This document shows, piece after piece, positions 42,427 to 51,839 of a DNA stretch of 64,000 bases (positions within the stretch are counted from its first letter, which is position 1; each line of letters opens with the position of its first letter). The notes beneath the pieces are model-generated. The model did no database searches and had not been told where the DNA came from. It saw only the letters and a program-made list of their open reading frames with translations. Made by a program: the position numbers and the translations under genes. Location of the stretch: NCBI GenBank assembly GCA_964652205.1, contig CAZZAO010000002.1, positions 1 through 64,000 of the forward strand. Reading direction: 5' to 3'. The DNA comes from ZC4RG36 sp964652205. GTDB lineage: Bacteria; Chloroflexota; Anaerolineae; Aggregatilineales; Phototrophicaceae.

Positions 42427-44022
42427 ATGACCGTCAAACAGCGCTCTCGATGGATGCTTGTCGTCCCATTCCTGCTGCTGGCCTGCTGGCTCGGCGCGCG
42501 CGACCTGAACAAGCATCCCTTCTGGGGCGACGAGATTAATACGCTCCGCGACGCGCGGGGATTCGATCAGGAACCGTACTCGCCTTCGGACATCTGGGCA
42601 GAAGTAGCGAAGGTCAACCCTGACCATCCGCCCGGCTTTTTCATGCTCGTCAACGGATGGGGACGGCTGACGGGCTGGCAGCCACAAACGCTGCGTTTCC
42701 TCGCGCTGCTGCCGGGTCTGCTCGGCATCGCCGTCACTTACCGCGTCGGTCGGCGGTGGCTGTCCGCCGAAGCGGGTCTGGCAGCGGCGATCATCCTGTC
42801 GGTGTCGCCGTTCTACAGCTTCTTTTTCACGCAGGCGCGCGTCTATTCGCTCGGCGCTCTGCTTTCGGCGCTGTCCCTTTCGATCTATCTGAGCCTCATC
42901 AACAGTCGCCGACCCCCGAATCGCTGGCTGTGGGTAGCGCTGTTCGTCGTTGTCCCGGTAACGCTCTACAGTCACTATCTCGCCACTATTCCCTTGATGG
43001 GCATCGGCCTCTATCACCTGCTGTTCGCGCCGAAGAACCGCCGCTGGTGGATGATTGTGGCCGTCGGCGGCGCGGGCGCGCTCCTGTTTGTGCCGTGGGT
43101 CTGGGTGCTGATCCGCAGCATCAGCCGCACCGAACAGGATCAATCTCTGCAAGCGGCGGCTCTATCGGCTCCCGGCGTGCTCGCCAGCTTCGTCTGGATG
43201 TTCAGCAACGGCGTCGTCATGCTGCTGCTCGGCCTGCTGCTGGTCGCCGGGGTGAAGCTGCGCGGGACGAGCCGGTTCGAGCGCCACGCCCGGCAGATTG
43301 CCCTGATCGCGCTGGCCGCGCTGGTCGCAATCCTCGTCATCAATCAGGCCATCAACCTGATCGAACCGAGCCGGTTACGCTACTTATTGCCGTTGTGGCC
43401 GCTGGCCGCGCTGGTCATCGGCGCGGGGATGACGGCGCTGCGCCGTCCGCGTGGGTTATGGGTCGGCCTGCTGGCGCTGTGGATCGTCGGCGGCCTGTGG
43501 AGCGCGCTGTTCGTCAACTTCACCGGCTCGCTGGCTGGCTCAAGCTTCAATTTCCCACTCGACCACTTCGCCGCCGCGCTCGGCCCGCAGGTCGAGAAAG
43601 ATGATCTGATCGTGAATTATGTCCCGGACGACATGTCGGCCAGAAGCGTGAAGGGCAACGCCTTCGAGTATTACTATCGCCTGCTGGCGCATCTGCCAGT
43701 CGCGTACACGGTGGCCGACCGGCGCGACACGCCCGAAGCGCAGGCCGCGCTCGACGACCGCCTGCGTAAGACCTTTAACGGGCAGCGTCGTATCTGGGTC
43801 GTCTATGCGCGCGCCAGCGAAGCGGCGGGACTGCCGGGAATCATCACCCTGCTGGCAGAAGCTGACTTTCAAAGCTGCCCCGTCCATACCGATCAGCCCG
43901 CGCTCGGTATCGCGTTATACGTCGCCGAGGGCGTAAGCTGCCCGGCGGCCAGCGCGTCTGATGGACAACCTTTGAACCTGACGACCGCGCTTCGGCCTGC
44001 CCGGCTGCGCCACTGGCAATAG
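42427..44022 (+). CDS. GT39/ArnT-like membrane glycosyltransferase 5
   Basis: A 531-residue paralog. Its core carries VVPFLLLACWLGARDLN, the catalytic FWGDEINTLRD loop, FTQARVYSLGALLSALSL, TLYSHYLATIPLMGIGLYHLL and RYLLPLWPLAALVIGAG. The extracytoplasmic C-terminus (about 385-531) has no beta-sandwich domain. AGAGG precedes the ATG. It ends the tandem series; the next gene (lpdA) is functionally unrelated and has its own -10 box. Confidence 0.88.
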   Translation: MTVKQRSRWMLVVPFLLLACWLGARDLNKHPFWGDEINTLRDARGFDQEPYSPSDIWAEVAKVNPDHPPGFFMLVNGWGRLTGWQPQTLRFLALLPGLLGIAVTYRVGRRWLSAEAGLAAAIILSVSPFYSFFFTQARVYSLGALLSALSLSIYLSLINSRRPPNRWLWVALFVVVPVTLYSHYLATIPLMGIGLYHLLFAPKNRRWWMIVAVGGAGALLFVPWVWVLIRSISRTEQDQSLQAAALSAPGVLASFVWMFSNGVVMLLLGLLLVAGVKLRGTSRFERHARQIALIALAALVAILVINQAINLIEPSRLRYLLPLWPLAALVIGAGMTALRRPRGLWVGLLALWIVGGLWSALFVNFTGSLAGSSFNFPLDHFAAALGPQVEKDDLIVNYVPDDMSARSVKGNAFEYYYRLLAHLPVAYTVADRRDTPEAQAALDDRLRKTFNGQRRIWVVYARASEAAGLPGIITLLAEADFQSCPVHTDQPALGIALYVAEGVSCPAASASDGQPLNLTTALRPARLRHWQ

Positions 44023-44042
44023 GCCACCGGACAGCTTGCGGT

Positions 44043-44048
44043 TATAAT
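44043..44048 (+). promoter_or_regulatory. -10 box of lpdA
   Basis: A perfect TATAAT 37 bases before the ATG, with CGGAGAGA as ribosome binding site. The -35 (TAGGCC) is poor. Confidence 0.45.
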
Positions 44049-44085
44049 CACGTCCACAGGTTCACATCACTCGGAGAGACTATTC

Positions 44086-45489
<1,404 letters not shown>

Positions 45490-45534
45490 GCTCCCTCACT
45501 CTCGGCCTCTGGTCAGGCCCGCTCGTCCCGCGTC

Positions 45535-45771
45535 TTCTCCCCCTCTCTGCTTGCGGAGAGGGGGCCGGGGGGTGAGGTCGCTTTTGATTCACCGTAGGAG
45601 CCGGGGTTTCAGCGCTCGGATAAACTCAACTTCGCCCTGACTTCTCCCCCTCTCTGCTTGCGGAGAGGGGGCCGGGGGGTGAGGTCGCTTTTGATTCACA
45701 GCAGGGGCCGGGGGGTGAGGTCGCTTTTGATTCACAGCAGGAGCCGGGGGGTGAGGTCGCTTTTGATTCAC
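45535..45771. repeat. Composite repeat: palindromic GC repeat twice plus 36-bp tandem copies
   Basis: TTCTCCCCCTCTCTGCTTGCGGAGAGGGGG followed by GCCGGGGGGTGAGGTCGC and TTTTGATTCAC occurs at about 45535-45592 and again at about 45642-45699. The second part, about 30 bp ending TTTTGATTCAC, recurs at 45706-45735 and 45742-45771 with a 36-bp period. The stop codon of the minus-strand gene at 45768 lies in the last copy. No gene is present in 45490-45767. Confidence 0.92.
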
Positions 45772-46382
45772 GGTCGGGCGTTGATCGCCGCGCCGCCAGT
45801 GCAATAATACGGCACGCGCTCCAACTGACAGTAGCGCCAGAAGGGGATAAAGCCGTGCCACGCCGTCCCGGACGGCACGCTGCCGCTCGGCGCATCGAGA
45901 CTGAAGGTGTCGATAACCGTCCGCGCCGAGGCTGTCCCGGTAACGCCTGCCTCGATCAGATTATCACGCCATCGCCACCAGTCGCCGACGCCGCCGGTGG
46001 CGATGATGCTCCCCGGCGCGCCGAGCGTCAGCATCACGTCTCCCACCCGGATGACTTCGCAACCGGAAAAACGCAGTGTCGTCACGCGCGCGTTGAAAAA
46101 GGTCACGGCGATCCAGCAGTCACGCCCGCCTGCGCGGAAGATCAGATCGCTCTCGTTGGCCGAACCGACGGCGCGAAACCCGCGCTGATTGAGGATCGCG
46201 CTGGCGTCCACCACCTTCGACTCGCCGAGGACGATGCCGTTCCAGCACGGCGCGGCGCACGCGCCGAGGCCGGTCAGCAGCGTCGGCGGCTGATAAATCC
46301 GCGCGCCGACCGTCTGCGAAACCAGCAGCAAGCCGACGAACAGCAGCGTCAGCGCCGCGCACAGAGTCATCAGCCGCGTCAC
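45768..46382 (-). CDS. Hypothetical secreted protein
   Basis: A 204-residue protein with an N-terminal signal peptide or anchor (MTRLMTLCAALTLLFVGLLLV). It contains several Cys (GACAAPCWNGI, RDCWIAV, SGCEVI, YCQLE, YYCTGG) that may form disulfides outside the cell. WWRWRDN occurs mid-protein. I do not recognise the family. It overlaps the upstream RNA methyltransferase gene by 4 bases. The stop codon falls in a tandem repeat, so the natural C-terminus may have been altered by repeat insertion. Confidence 0.72.
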   Translation of the reverse strand: MTRLMTLCAALTLLFVGLLLVSQTVGARIYQPPTLLTGLGACAAPCWNGIVLGESKVVDASAILNQRGFRAVGSANESDLIFRAGGRDCWIAVTFFNARVTTLRFSGCEVIRVGDVMLTLGAPGSIIATGGVGDWWRWRDNLIEAGVTGTASARTVIDTFSLDAPSGSVPSGTAWHGFIPFWRYCQLERVPYYCTGGAAINARP

Positions 46383-47143
46383 CGCGCCGTCTGCCGTCGC
46401 GCCTCAAACAGCAGAATCCCCGCCGCCACGGCTGCATTGAGCGACTCCGCGCCTGACGCCATCGGGATATACACCTGCTGATGAGCCAGAATTCGCGCGC
46501 CCTCGCTCGCGCCGTGGGCCTCGCTGCCGATAATCAGCGCCCACGGATGCGCCCAATCGGCGGCCTGATAGCTCACGTCGCCGCTCATGGCGGCCAGATA
46601 GACTGCCGCGCCGTCGATCTGCCGCTCGATGGCGTCCCACGATAACTCGGCGACGGCCAGCCGAAAGTGCGCGCCCATTCCCGCGCGCAGCACCTTCGGA
46701 TTCCAGGCATCGACGCATCCGGGCGAGAGCAGCGCCGCCTGCGCGTTGGCCGCCGCCGCCGTCCGCAGCATCGTGCCGAGGTTGCCGGGATCGCGGATGT
46801 TGTCGAGGATCAGCGTGCGTTCCAGCGGCGCCGGCAGGTTGGCGTCCGGCAGCGGAAAGACGGCGATGACTCCGGGCGGCTCCTCGGTCGCGCTGACATG
46901 GCGCATCACCTCAGCGCTGACCGGCAGCACATCCGCCCCCGCCGCCGCCAGCCGGTCGATCAACGCGCCGTCGGCGTCCTGCGCGACGAGGGCAAATTCC
47001 GGCGTCGAGCCGCCGCGCTCGACGGCATCGGCGACCAGACGCGCGCCTTCGAGCGCGATTTTGCCCTCTTTACGCCGCGCCTTCGCCTGTGTCTGGAGCG
47101 CATGGGCCAGCTTGACCCGATCATTTTGCAGGCTGGTAATCAT
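46379..47143 (-). CDS. TrmH/SpoU-family RNA 2'-O-methyltransferase
   Basis: A 254-residue SPOUT methyltransferase. The N-terminal substrate-binding part (ITSLQNDRVKLAHALQTQAKARRKEGKIALEG) is typical of the RlmB/TsnR-like branch. The knotted SAM-binding domain has LILDNIRDPGNLGTMLRTAAAA (motif 1), ALIIGSEAHGAS (motif 2) and IPMASGAESLNAAVAAGILLFE (motif 3). It transfers methyl to a ribose in rRNA or tRNA; the exact site cannot be told. The start at 47143 is chosen because the family N-terminus begins there. Divergent from the TetR gene. Confidence 0.93.
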   Translation of the reverse strand: MITSLQNDRVKLAHALQTQAKARRKEGKIALEGARLVADAVERGGSTPEFALVAQDADGALIDRLAAAGADVLPVSAEVMRHVSATEEPPGVIAVFPLPDANLPAPLERTLILDNIRDPGNLGTMLRTAAAANAQAALLSPGCVDAWNPKVLRAGMGAHFRLAVAELSWDAIERQIDGAAVYLAAMSGDVSYQAADWAHPWALIIGSEAHGASEGARILAHQQVYIPMASGAESLNAAVAAGILLFEARRQTAR

Positions 47144-47218
47144 TCCTGGTTGTCCCGCTCCAATGGTGAACGCTCTGGCTGCTCTTATCGTACACCCTTG
47201 CCGGTCGTCTGCGCAGAC

Positions 47219-47246
47219 TTGACAGGCAGGCATTCCGGTATAGGAT
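47219..47246 (+). promoter_or_regulatory. Promoter of the TetR-monooxygenase operon
   Basis: TTGACA at 47219-47224, spacer 16, TAGGAT at 47241-47246. The predicted start lies just before the operator at 47259. Confidence 0.6.
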
Positions 47247-47258
47247 TGAGATGAACAA

Positions 47259-47272
47259 ACCGACCGGTCGGT
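47259..47272. promoter_or_regulatory. TetR-family operator palindrome
   Basis: ACCGACCGGTCGGT is a perfect 14-bp palindrome located between the promoter and the preferred TetR start. This motif is typical of self-regulating TetR-family repressors. Confidence 0.8.
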
Positions 47273-47289
47273 CTTGGCGAGGTGAGTCA

Positions 47290-47898
47290 ATGGATGATGC
47301 GCGAGAACGAATTCTGGCAGCGGCGGCGGCGGTCTTCGCGCAGAAAGGCTTTGCTGACGCCAGCATGAATGACATCCTGCGCGCCGCAGGCGTGAGTAAA
47401 GGGGGCATTTACTGGCATTTCAGCAGCAAGAATGAAATTGTCGCGGCGATCTTCGACCACTATTTTGATGCGCAGCTCGACGCCCTCAACCAGATGCTCA
47501 ACCGTGAAGGCTCTGTCACCAGCCGCCTGCAAACGTACATCGGGCTGGCAGGCGCAGAACTTGCGCTGATGGCCGCCCAGTTTCCTTCCTCGCTCGAATT
47601 CTATGCGCTGGCCGCGCGAGACACCTTCCTGCGCGAGCGGCTCAGTTACTACTTTGCTGCCTACCGCGAGCGCATCCAGCAGTTGATTCAGCAGGCAGTT
47701 GAAACGGGCGAATGGGAGACGGATGCGGTCGATAGCGCTGCCGACGCAGTCATTGCGCTGTTCGAGGGAACGCTGCTGATCTGGAGTGTGCTGCCACAGT
47801 CAATGGACTTGGGTGAACGCCTGTCCGCCGCGCTTGAAGTTCTGCTGCGCGGCCTGCGTCCGCCCGACACAACGAAGGCCGCCGAAGAGAAGGAGTGA
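47290..47898 (+). CDS. TetR-family transcriptional regulator
   Basis: A 202-residue regulator. The helix-turn-helix reads ILAAAAAVFAQKGFADASMNDILRAAGVSKGGIYWHFSSKNE, followed by a helical ligand domain. The ATG at 47290 is preferred over 47251: GAGGTGAG precedes it, and the longer form would encode the operator palindrome. The stop is immediately followed by the ATG of the FAD monooxygenase, so the two are one operon. It probably represses the pair in the absence of an unknown small hydrophobic ligand. Confidence 0.92.
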   Translation: MDDARERILAAAAAVFAQKGFADASMNDILRAAGVSKGGIYWHFSSKNEIVAAIFDHYFDAQLDALNQMLNREGSVTSRLQTYIGLAGAELALMAAQFPSSLEFYALAARDTFLRERLSYYFAAYRERIQQLIQQAVETGEWETDAVDSAADAVIALFEGTLLIWSVLPQSMDLGERLSAALEVLLRGLRPPDTTKAAEEKE

Positions 47899-49419
47899 AT
47901 GATGCGTGTTTTGATTTCAGGCGCTGGACTGGCTGGAATGACACTGGCTTACTGGCTGAAACAGACCGGCTTCACCCCGGTGATCGTCGAGAAAGCCTCT
48001 GATCTGCGCCGGAGCGGCTACGGTCTCGACTTTTTCGGCACCGGCTACGATGTGGCGGAACGCATGGGACTGATCGAAGCGCTGCGCAGTCGACACATTG
48101 GCGTGAATGATATTTCACTGGTTGACCGGAAGGGGTACCCCTACGTAAAGCTGACCATGGACACCATGCAAAAGGTGATGCGTGGGCGCTATATGGCGCT
48201 GCTGCATGGTGATCTCGAAGATATCCTATACGAGGCGATTGCCGGTAAAGTCGAAATCCGCTTCGGCCAATCCTTGACGAAGGTCGAACAAACGTCCGAA
48301 AATGTCACAGCCACCTTTGATAATGGCGCGGTCGAGCACTTCGATTTACTGGTCGGCGCTGACGGTATTCACTCGAATACGCGCGGGCTGGTCTTCGGGC
48401 CGGAAAGCCAGTTTGCCCACTTTATGGGCTACAGGATTGCCACTTACCTGCTGCCAGACCGGTACGGCATCGGACAAGGCTGGCAAAATTATAATGAGCC
48501 GGGGAGACAGGTGTCGGCTTACTGGTATAAGCCCGGACACATTGCTCCACTGTTCATCTGGAAAACCTCGGATGACGGCGACATTCCCCGCTCCGAGCGA
48601 TTGGCGCGCTTGCGTCAGGCGTTCGCTGGCATGGGCTGGATTACACAGGCCCTGCTGGACGACGCGCCTGACCCGACGAATATCTTTATGGACACCGCTA
48701 CGCAAATTCAGATGCCCGCCTGGTCGAAGGGGCGCGTCGTCCTGATTGGCGACGCCTGCGAGTGTATGACGCTGATTTCGGGCAACGGCGCATCGATGGC
48801 CCTGGGCTGCGCCTACCTGCTGGCCCAGGCGCTGCATGACGCACCGGACTACCATGAAGCCTTTACTCGCTATGAACACCAACTGCGTCCTGAAATCGAA
48901 TGGCGTCAGAAAAACGCGCGCTCTAGCGCAAAAACAGTCGTGCCGGAAAGCCGATTGGGGCTTTTTATCCAGAGGGCCGCGCTCAAGATTGTGTTTCGTG
49001 ATGCCTTTATTCCGCTGCTGCGCCGCCAGTTCAGCGCGGACAGCATTCTCACCGAACGCGCCTTGCATTATCTGCCCCACAGCCACGGCCACACGCTCGC
49101 CTATCGCATCGACGGCGTCCTGACCGATGCCGACTACGCCACGCTGCGCCTCGACGTCGATGCGGCGCTTGAGCAGCACGATCATGTCGATTTGCTGTTC
49201 TCAATCGGCAATTTGCGCGGCGTCACGCTGAAAGGGCTGGAAGATGATCTGCGCTTCGGCCTTGAGCGTGGTCGCAAGGTGCGGAATCTTGCCATTGTCG
49301 CGGACGGTCGCCTGTCTCACTGGCTGACGCGGCTGGCACAACTGCTCTACGCTGCCCGCGCCCGCGCTTTCGACCGCAGTCAGCTTGAGGATGCGTGGCA
49401 GTGGCTGGCCGCAGGATGA
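47899..49419 (+). CDS. FAD-dependent aromatic monooxygenase fused to a SpoIIAA-like domain
   Basis: A 506-residue protein. Residues 1-380 are a class A flavin monooxygenase: VLISGAGLAGMTLAYWLKQ (FAD loop), LVGADGIHSNTR (the DG motif) and VVLIGDACECMTLISGNGASMAL (the GD motif). The usual His after GDA is replaced by Cys-Glu. After a C-terminal helical part, residues about 402-506 match the SpoIIAA-like/STAS-like domain (YRIDGVLTDADYATL, LLFSIGNLRGVTLKGLEDD, NLAIVADGRLSHWLTRLA). The fusion is unusual. AAGGAG precedes the ATG. TetR control suggests a role against a xenobiotic or secondary metabolite. Confidence 0.88.
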   Translation: MMRVLISGAGLAGMTLAYWLKQTGFTPVIVEKASDLRRSGYGLDFFGTGYDVAERMGLIEALRSRHIGVNDISLVDRKGYPYVKLTMDTMQKVMRGRYMALLHGDLEDILYEAIAGKVEIRFGQSLTKVEQTSENVTATFDNGAVEHFDLLVGADGIHSNTRGLVFGPESQFAHFMGYRIATYLLPDRYGIGQGWQNYNEPGRQVSAYWYKPGHIAPLFIWKTSDDGDIPRSERLARLRQAFAGMGWITQALLDDAPDPTNIFMDTATQIQMPAWSKGRVVLIGDACECMTLISGNGASMALGCAYLLAQALHDAPDYHEAFTRYEHQLRPEIEWRQKNARSSAKTVVPESRLGLFIQRAALKIVFRDAFIPLLRRQFSADSILTERALHYLPHSHGHTLAYRIDGVLTDADYATLRLDVDAALEQHDHVDLLFSIGNLRGVTLKGLEDDLRFGLERGRKVRNLAIVADGRLSHWLTRLAQLLYAARARAFDRSQLEDAWQWLAAG

Positions 49420-49429
49420 GCCGTGTCGG

Positions 49430-50189
49430 TCAGTCGCGGCGGTTACGCAGGCCGAAGACGCCGCGCGCCCCGCTCATCCGGTCGACGGCGCGCTTCCAGC
49501 TATCGGCTTCGCGGCCCATTGCTTCAGCGGCGTTGTGGTAGTCGCTCTTACGTGCGAACTCCNNNNNNNNNNCCGTCGTCGCGAAGGCCGCGCAGCTTGT
49601 CCCGAAGCTCCGCCTTGAGCCGGCGCCAGATTTCAGCCTGAAGCGACACCAGCGCGCCGACGGCATCGGCAGTCGGCGCAGCCCGCAGCAGGCGGCGGAA
49701 GTGCGGCAGGCACAGCCCGTCCGAGGCGGCATAAGCGTCCCGCAGGCGCGGGTCGTCGCTGGCCTGCGCAATCGCATCGAGATAGGCGATCTCGCTTCGG
49801 TCGCGCAGTTCACAGGCAATACAGGGCGCAGTCGGCTCAAGCGCGCTGGCGAGCGCCGCGCCGCTGCTCTGACGGCTGAACAGGCGCGAGAATCCCGCGA
49901 CGCTGGCGGCTGCGGGCTGATCGAGCGCCGACAGCACTGCGTCGAGGACGTGATCGTAGAGGATCGCCACGCCAAGCGCATGGCCGCGCGCCTCGATCAG
50001 TTGATGGGCATGTTCGCTGCACAGGCCGCGGCTGTCCCGGAAGCCGTGGACGAACGGCGGATCAACCACGAACTCATACAGGCTGCTTTCGAGGTGGCGC
50101 GTCACGTCGCGCTGAAGCAGCGTGCAAACGGCGCAGCCCGGTTGAGGAAATGTCTCGATCAGGTCATGATAGCCAAAGGGAACCGGCAT
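49430..50189 (-). CDS. DUF6062-like Cys-rich protein, interrupted by an assembly gap
   Basis: About 250 residues. The N-terminal part has GCAVCTLLQRDVTRHLESSLYE, SRGLCSEHAHQL, PCIACELRD and DGLCLPHFRRLL: two CxxC motifs followed by CxxH motifs that suggest metal or Fe-S binding. The frame then enters a 10-N gap at 49563-49572 and resumes in another frame (EFARKSDYHNAAEAMGRE) to the stop at 49430. The frame change is due to the arbitrary gap size, not necessarily a mutation. The family is known as DUF6062; function unknown. Confidence 0.8.
49563..49572. other. Assembly gap (10 N)
   Basis: A run of 10 N inside the DUF6062-like gene. The real length is unknown. Confidence 0.99.
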
Positions 50190-50273
50190 CGGCTTTGTCC
50201 GCTCTTTTGTCCGCTCGAATGGATGACCGCCGCTGAATTATCCCCTTCGCCATTCGTCACGCCAATAGGACGC

Positions 50274-50305
50274 AAAAAGAGCGCCGCTCGAATGGAGCGG
50301 CGCTC
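50274..50305 (-). terminator. Rho-independent terminator of the Met-rich repeat protein gene
   Basis: An 11-bp perfect stem GAGCGCCGCTC / GAGCGGCGCTC with a 5-base loop, followed by T5 on the minus strand. Confidence 0.9.
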
Positions 50306-50334
50306 GGTGTAGCTGCGTTCAAACTGCGGGGCGG

Positions 50335-51150
50335 CTACCCGCCGACAGATGGCGTCGCGGTCACGCCCGCGCTCGGATTGGGTAGATACTCAATCGCGTC
50401 AACCGAGTTGATGACCAGAATAGTATAGTCAGAGAAACGGTTGGTCAGGATCGAAATCGGATACTGGTCGAGGCCGACCCACTGGCTCATGCCAGCCGTC
50501 AGCGTATCCATACCGGATGACATCGTATCCATCCCCGACATTTCGGTCGCCATCGGCATCTCGGTCATCATGGTCGTGTCCATGCCGGTCGTGTCCACAG
50601 TCGGGATCATCGTATCCATTCCCGACATTTCGGTCGCCATCGGCATCTCGGTCATCATGGTCGTGTCCATGCCGGTCGTGTCCACCGTCGGGATCATCGT
50701 ATCCATCCCGGCAGTATTCATACCGGACATGGTATCCATGCCCATGCTTGTGTCCATGCCGGGCATTGCCGGGCCGGTGACAGCAATCGCGCTCACCTGA
50801 TCCCAGCCACCTTGATTGTAGGATGGATAAATCGTGCCGGTGACGCGGACGTTGGCATCGGTCGACAGGCCGATGTCAAATTCGTGACCGCTGTTATTGA
50901 GTACCAGCACCTGCGGATTGTTCAGTCCGCCGCCGCCCAGCAGGAACGAGCGGATGTTGACCAGTTCATCAACGTTGCCATCGACGGTCACGGTCTGGCC
51001 GTAGTAATTGGCCGCGTTGCCGCCGGTGACATCGCCGAGCGTTAAAGGCCCGGCGGTCGCCTCAGGCGTGGCGTCCTGAGCGTAGGCGACCGCCCCAAAC
51101 ATCAGACAGGCCGCCATACAGACACTGGCGAATAATTTGCTGCGCATCAT
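50335..51150 (-). CDS. Secreted protein with exact 29-residue Met/Thr-rich tandem repeats
   Basis: A 271-residue exported protein; the signal peptide ends VAYAQ near residue 25. An N-terminal beta domain (about 35-130) contains YYGQTVTVDGNVDELVNIRSF and NVRVTGTIYP, resembling an OB-fold-like NirD/YgiW-type barrel. It is followed by a Met/Asp/Thr-rich region in which a 29-residue unit (beginning GMDTMIPTVDTTGMDT) occurs twice exactly. The C-terminal part (VGLDQYPISILTNRFSDYTILVINSVDAIEYLP) returns to beta structure. Methionine-rich repeats can bind copper(I), but no metal function is shown. GGGAG precedes two tandem ATGs. Confidence 0.8.
   Translation of the reverse strand: MMRSKLFASVCMAACLMFGAVAYAQDATPEATAGPLTLGDVTGGNAANYYGQTVTVDGNVDELVNIRSFLLGGGGLNNPQVLVLNNSGHEFDIGLSTDANVRVTGTIYPSYNQGGWDQVSAIAVTGPAMPGMDTSMGMDTMSGMNTAGMDTMIPTVDTTGMDTTMMTEMPMATEMSGMDTMIPTVDTTGMDTTMMTEMPMATEMSGMDTMSSGMDTLTAGMSQWVGLDQYPISILTNRFSDYTILVINSVDAIEYLPNPSAGVTATPSVGG
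50521..50710. repeat. 87-bp in-frame tandem repeat
   Basis: The 87-bp unit starts at 50521, 50608 and, as a partial copy, 50695. The two full copies differ at only a few positions, suggesting recent expansion within the Met-rich gene. Confidence 0.92.
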
Positions 51151-51153
51151 CAA

Positions 51154-51437
51154 ACTCCCTCTGCTCTTTACAATGAATCTAATATAACAATCAGGATTAA
51201 AAGAGGAGTGAAAAGCAGATTAGAATTAATGACGATTTTAATTAATTTCGCATGAAGCCCAGGATTTGGCGGCGATTGAGCAGCATCGTCTGTGGATTGA
51301 GCGGATTACCCTCCGTCCACTGGCCTTATGATAGGCGGTTGAGCCTGCCTCTCTCGCTTGTGACCAGAAAATAAAAAAGACCGGAGCGCTTCACAGACGG
51401 AAGTCGCCGGTCTTTGGATCGCAGGTCGCCCGACGGG
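51154..51437. other. Gene-poor interval with a possible coding relic
   Basis: No intact gene is seen. On the minus strand, 51242-51310 reads GNPLNPQTMLLNRRQILGFMRN before a stop and has coding-like composition, but it is closed upstream by a stop and has no start; it may be the end of a decayed gene. AT-rich sequence at 51160-51245 includes the likely promoter of the Met-rich protein gene. Confidence 0.3.
51370..51416 (-). terminator. Rho-independent terminator of the 97-residue gene
   Basis: AAGACCGG at 51377-51384 pairs with CCGGTCTT at 51407-51414; on the minus strand the stem is followed by T6 and ATTTT. Confidence 0.85.
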
Positions 51438-51731
51438 TTAGTCGAGTTCGATTTCACCTTCAGGTTTCTTAGCTTTGGGAGGCCGGGGCCGATTGCTGCC
51501 GATAGCGGTATATTCCCAATCCTTGCCAAATTCCTTCTTGCCTTCAGCGCGTGAGATGACGCGCAGCTCGGCGTTGTCGTAGTTTAAGGCTCCGGTATAG
51601 CCACGACGCTTTTCCATGTCGGCCTCAGCGGCTTCGCGGGTCGGAAAAGAGCTGACCATGCGCCAAATATCTTCGTAGTTCCGCTTGACCGCCACGCAAA
51701 AATATTCAGGGGACTCGGTTTTCTTAGCCAT
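51438..51731 (-). CDS. Small basic/acidic protein of unknown function
   Basis: A 97-residue soluble protein. It contains YFCVAVKRNYEDIWRMVSSFPTREAAEADMEKRRGYTG, which suggests an alpha-beta fold, and a Pro/Lys-rich tail RPRPPKAKKPEGEIELD that is likely disordered. GAGGCAC lies before the ATG. It has its own terminator and lies 100 bases downstream of the RRM protein gene in the same orientation. I do not recognise the family. Confidence 0.7.
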   Translation of the reverse strand: MAKKTESPEYFCVAVKRNYEDIWRMVSSFPTREAAEADMEKRRGYTGALNYDNAELRVISRAEGKKEFGKDWEYTAIGSNRPRPPKAKKPEGEIELD

Positions 51732-51839
51732 CGTGCCTCCTCGATTAAACCCAGCGCAGAGACAACAAATAGTGCGAGAGAGCGCGGCCCCCTCGCACTA
51801 TTTAGTTGAAACGTTAACTTGACCCGGTGCAGTCGCTAA

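Noticed and set aside
45589..45895. Minus-strand ORFs encoding repeated NQKRPHPPAPAV peptides
   Set aside because: Translation of the 36-bp tandem repeat, not a gene.
50521..50710. Direct repeats as a CRISPR array
   Set aside because: 87-bp contiguous in-frame units inside a secreted-protein gene, without spacers.
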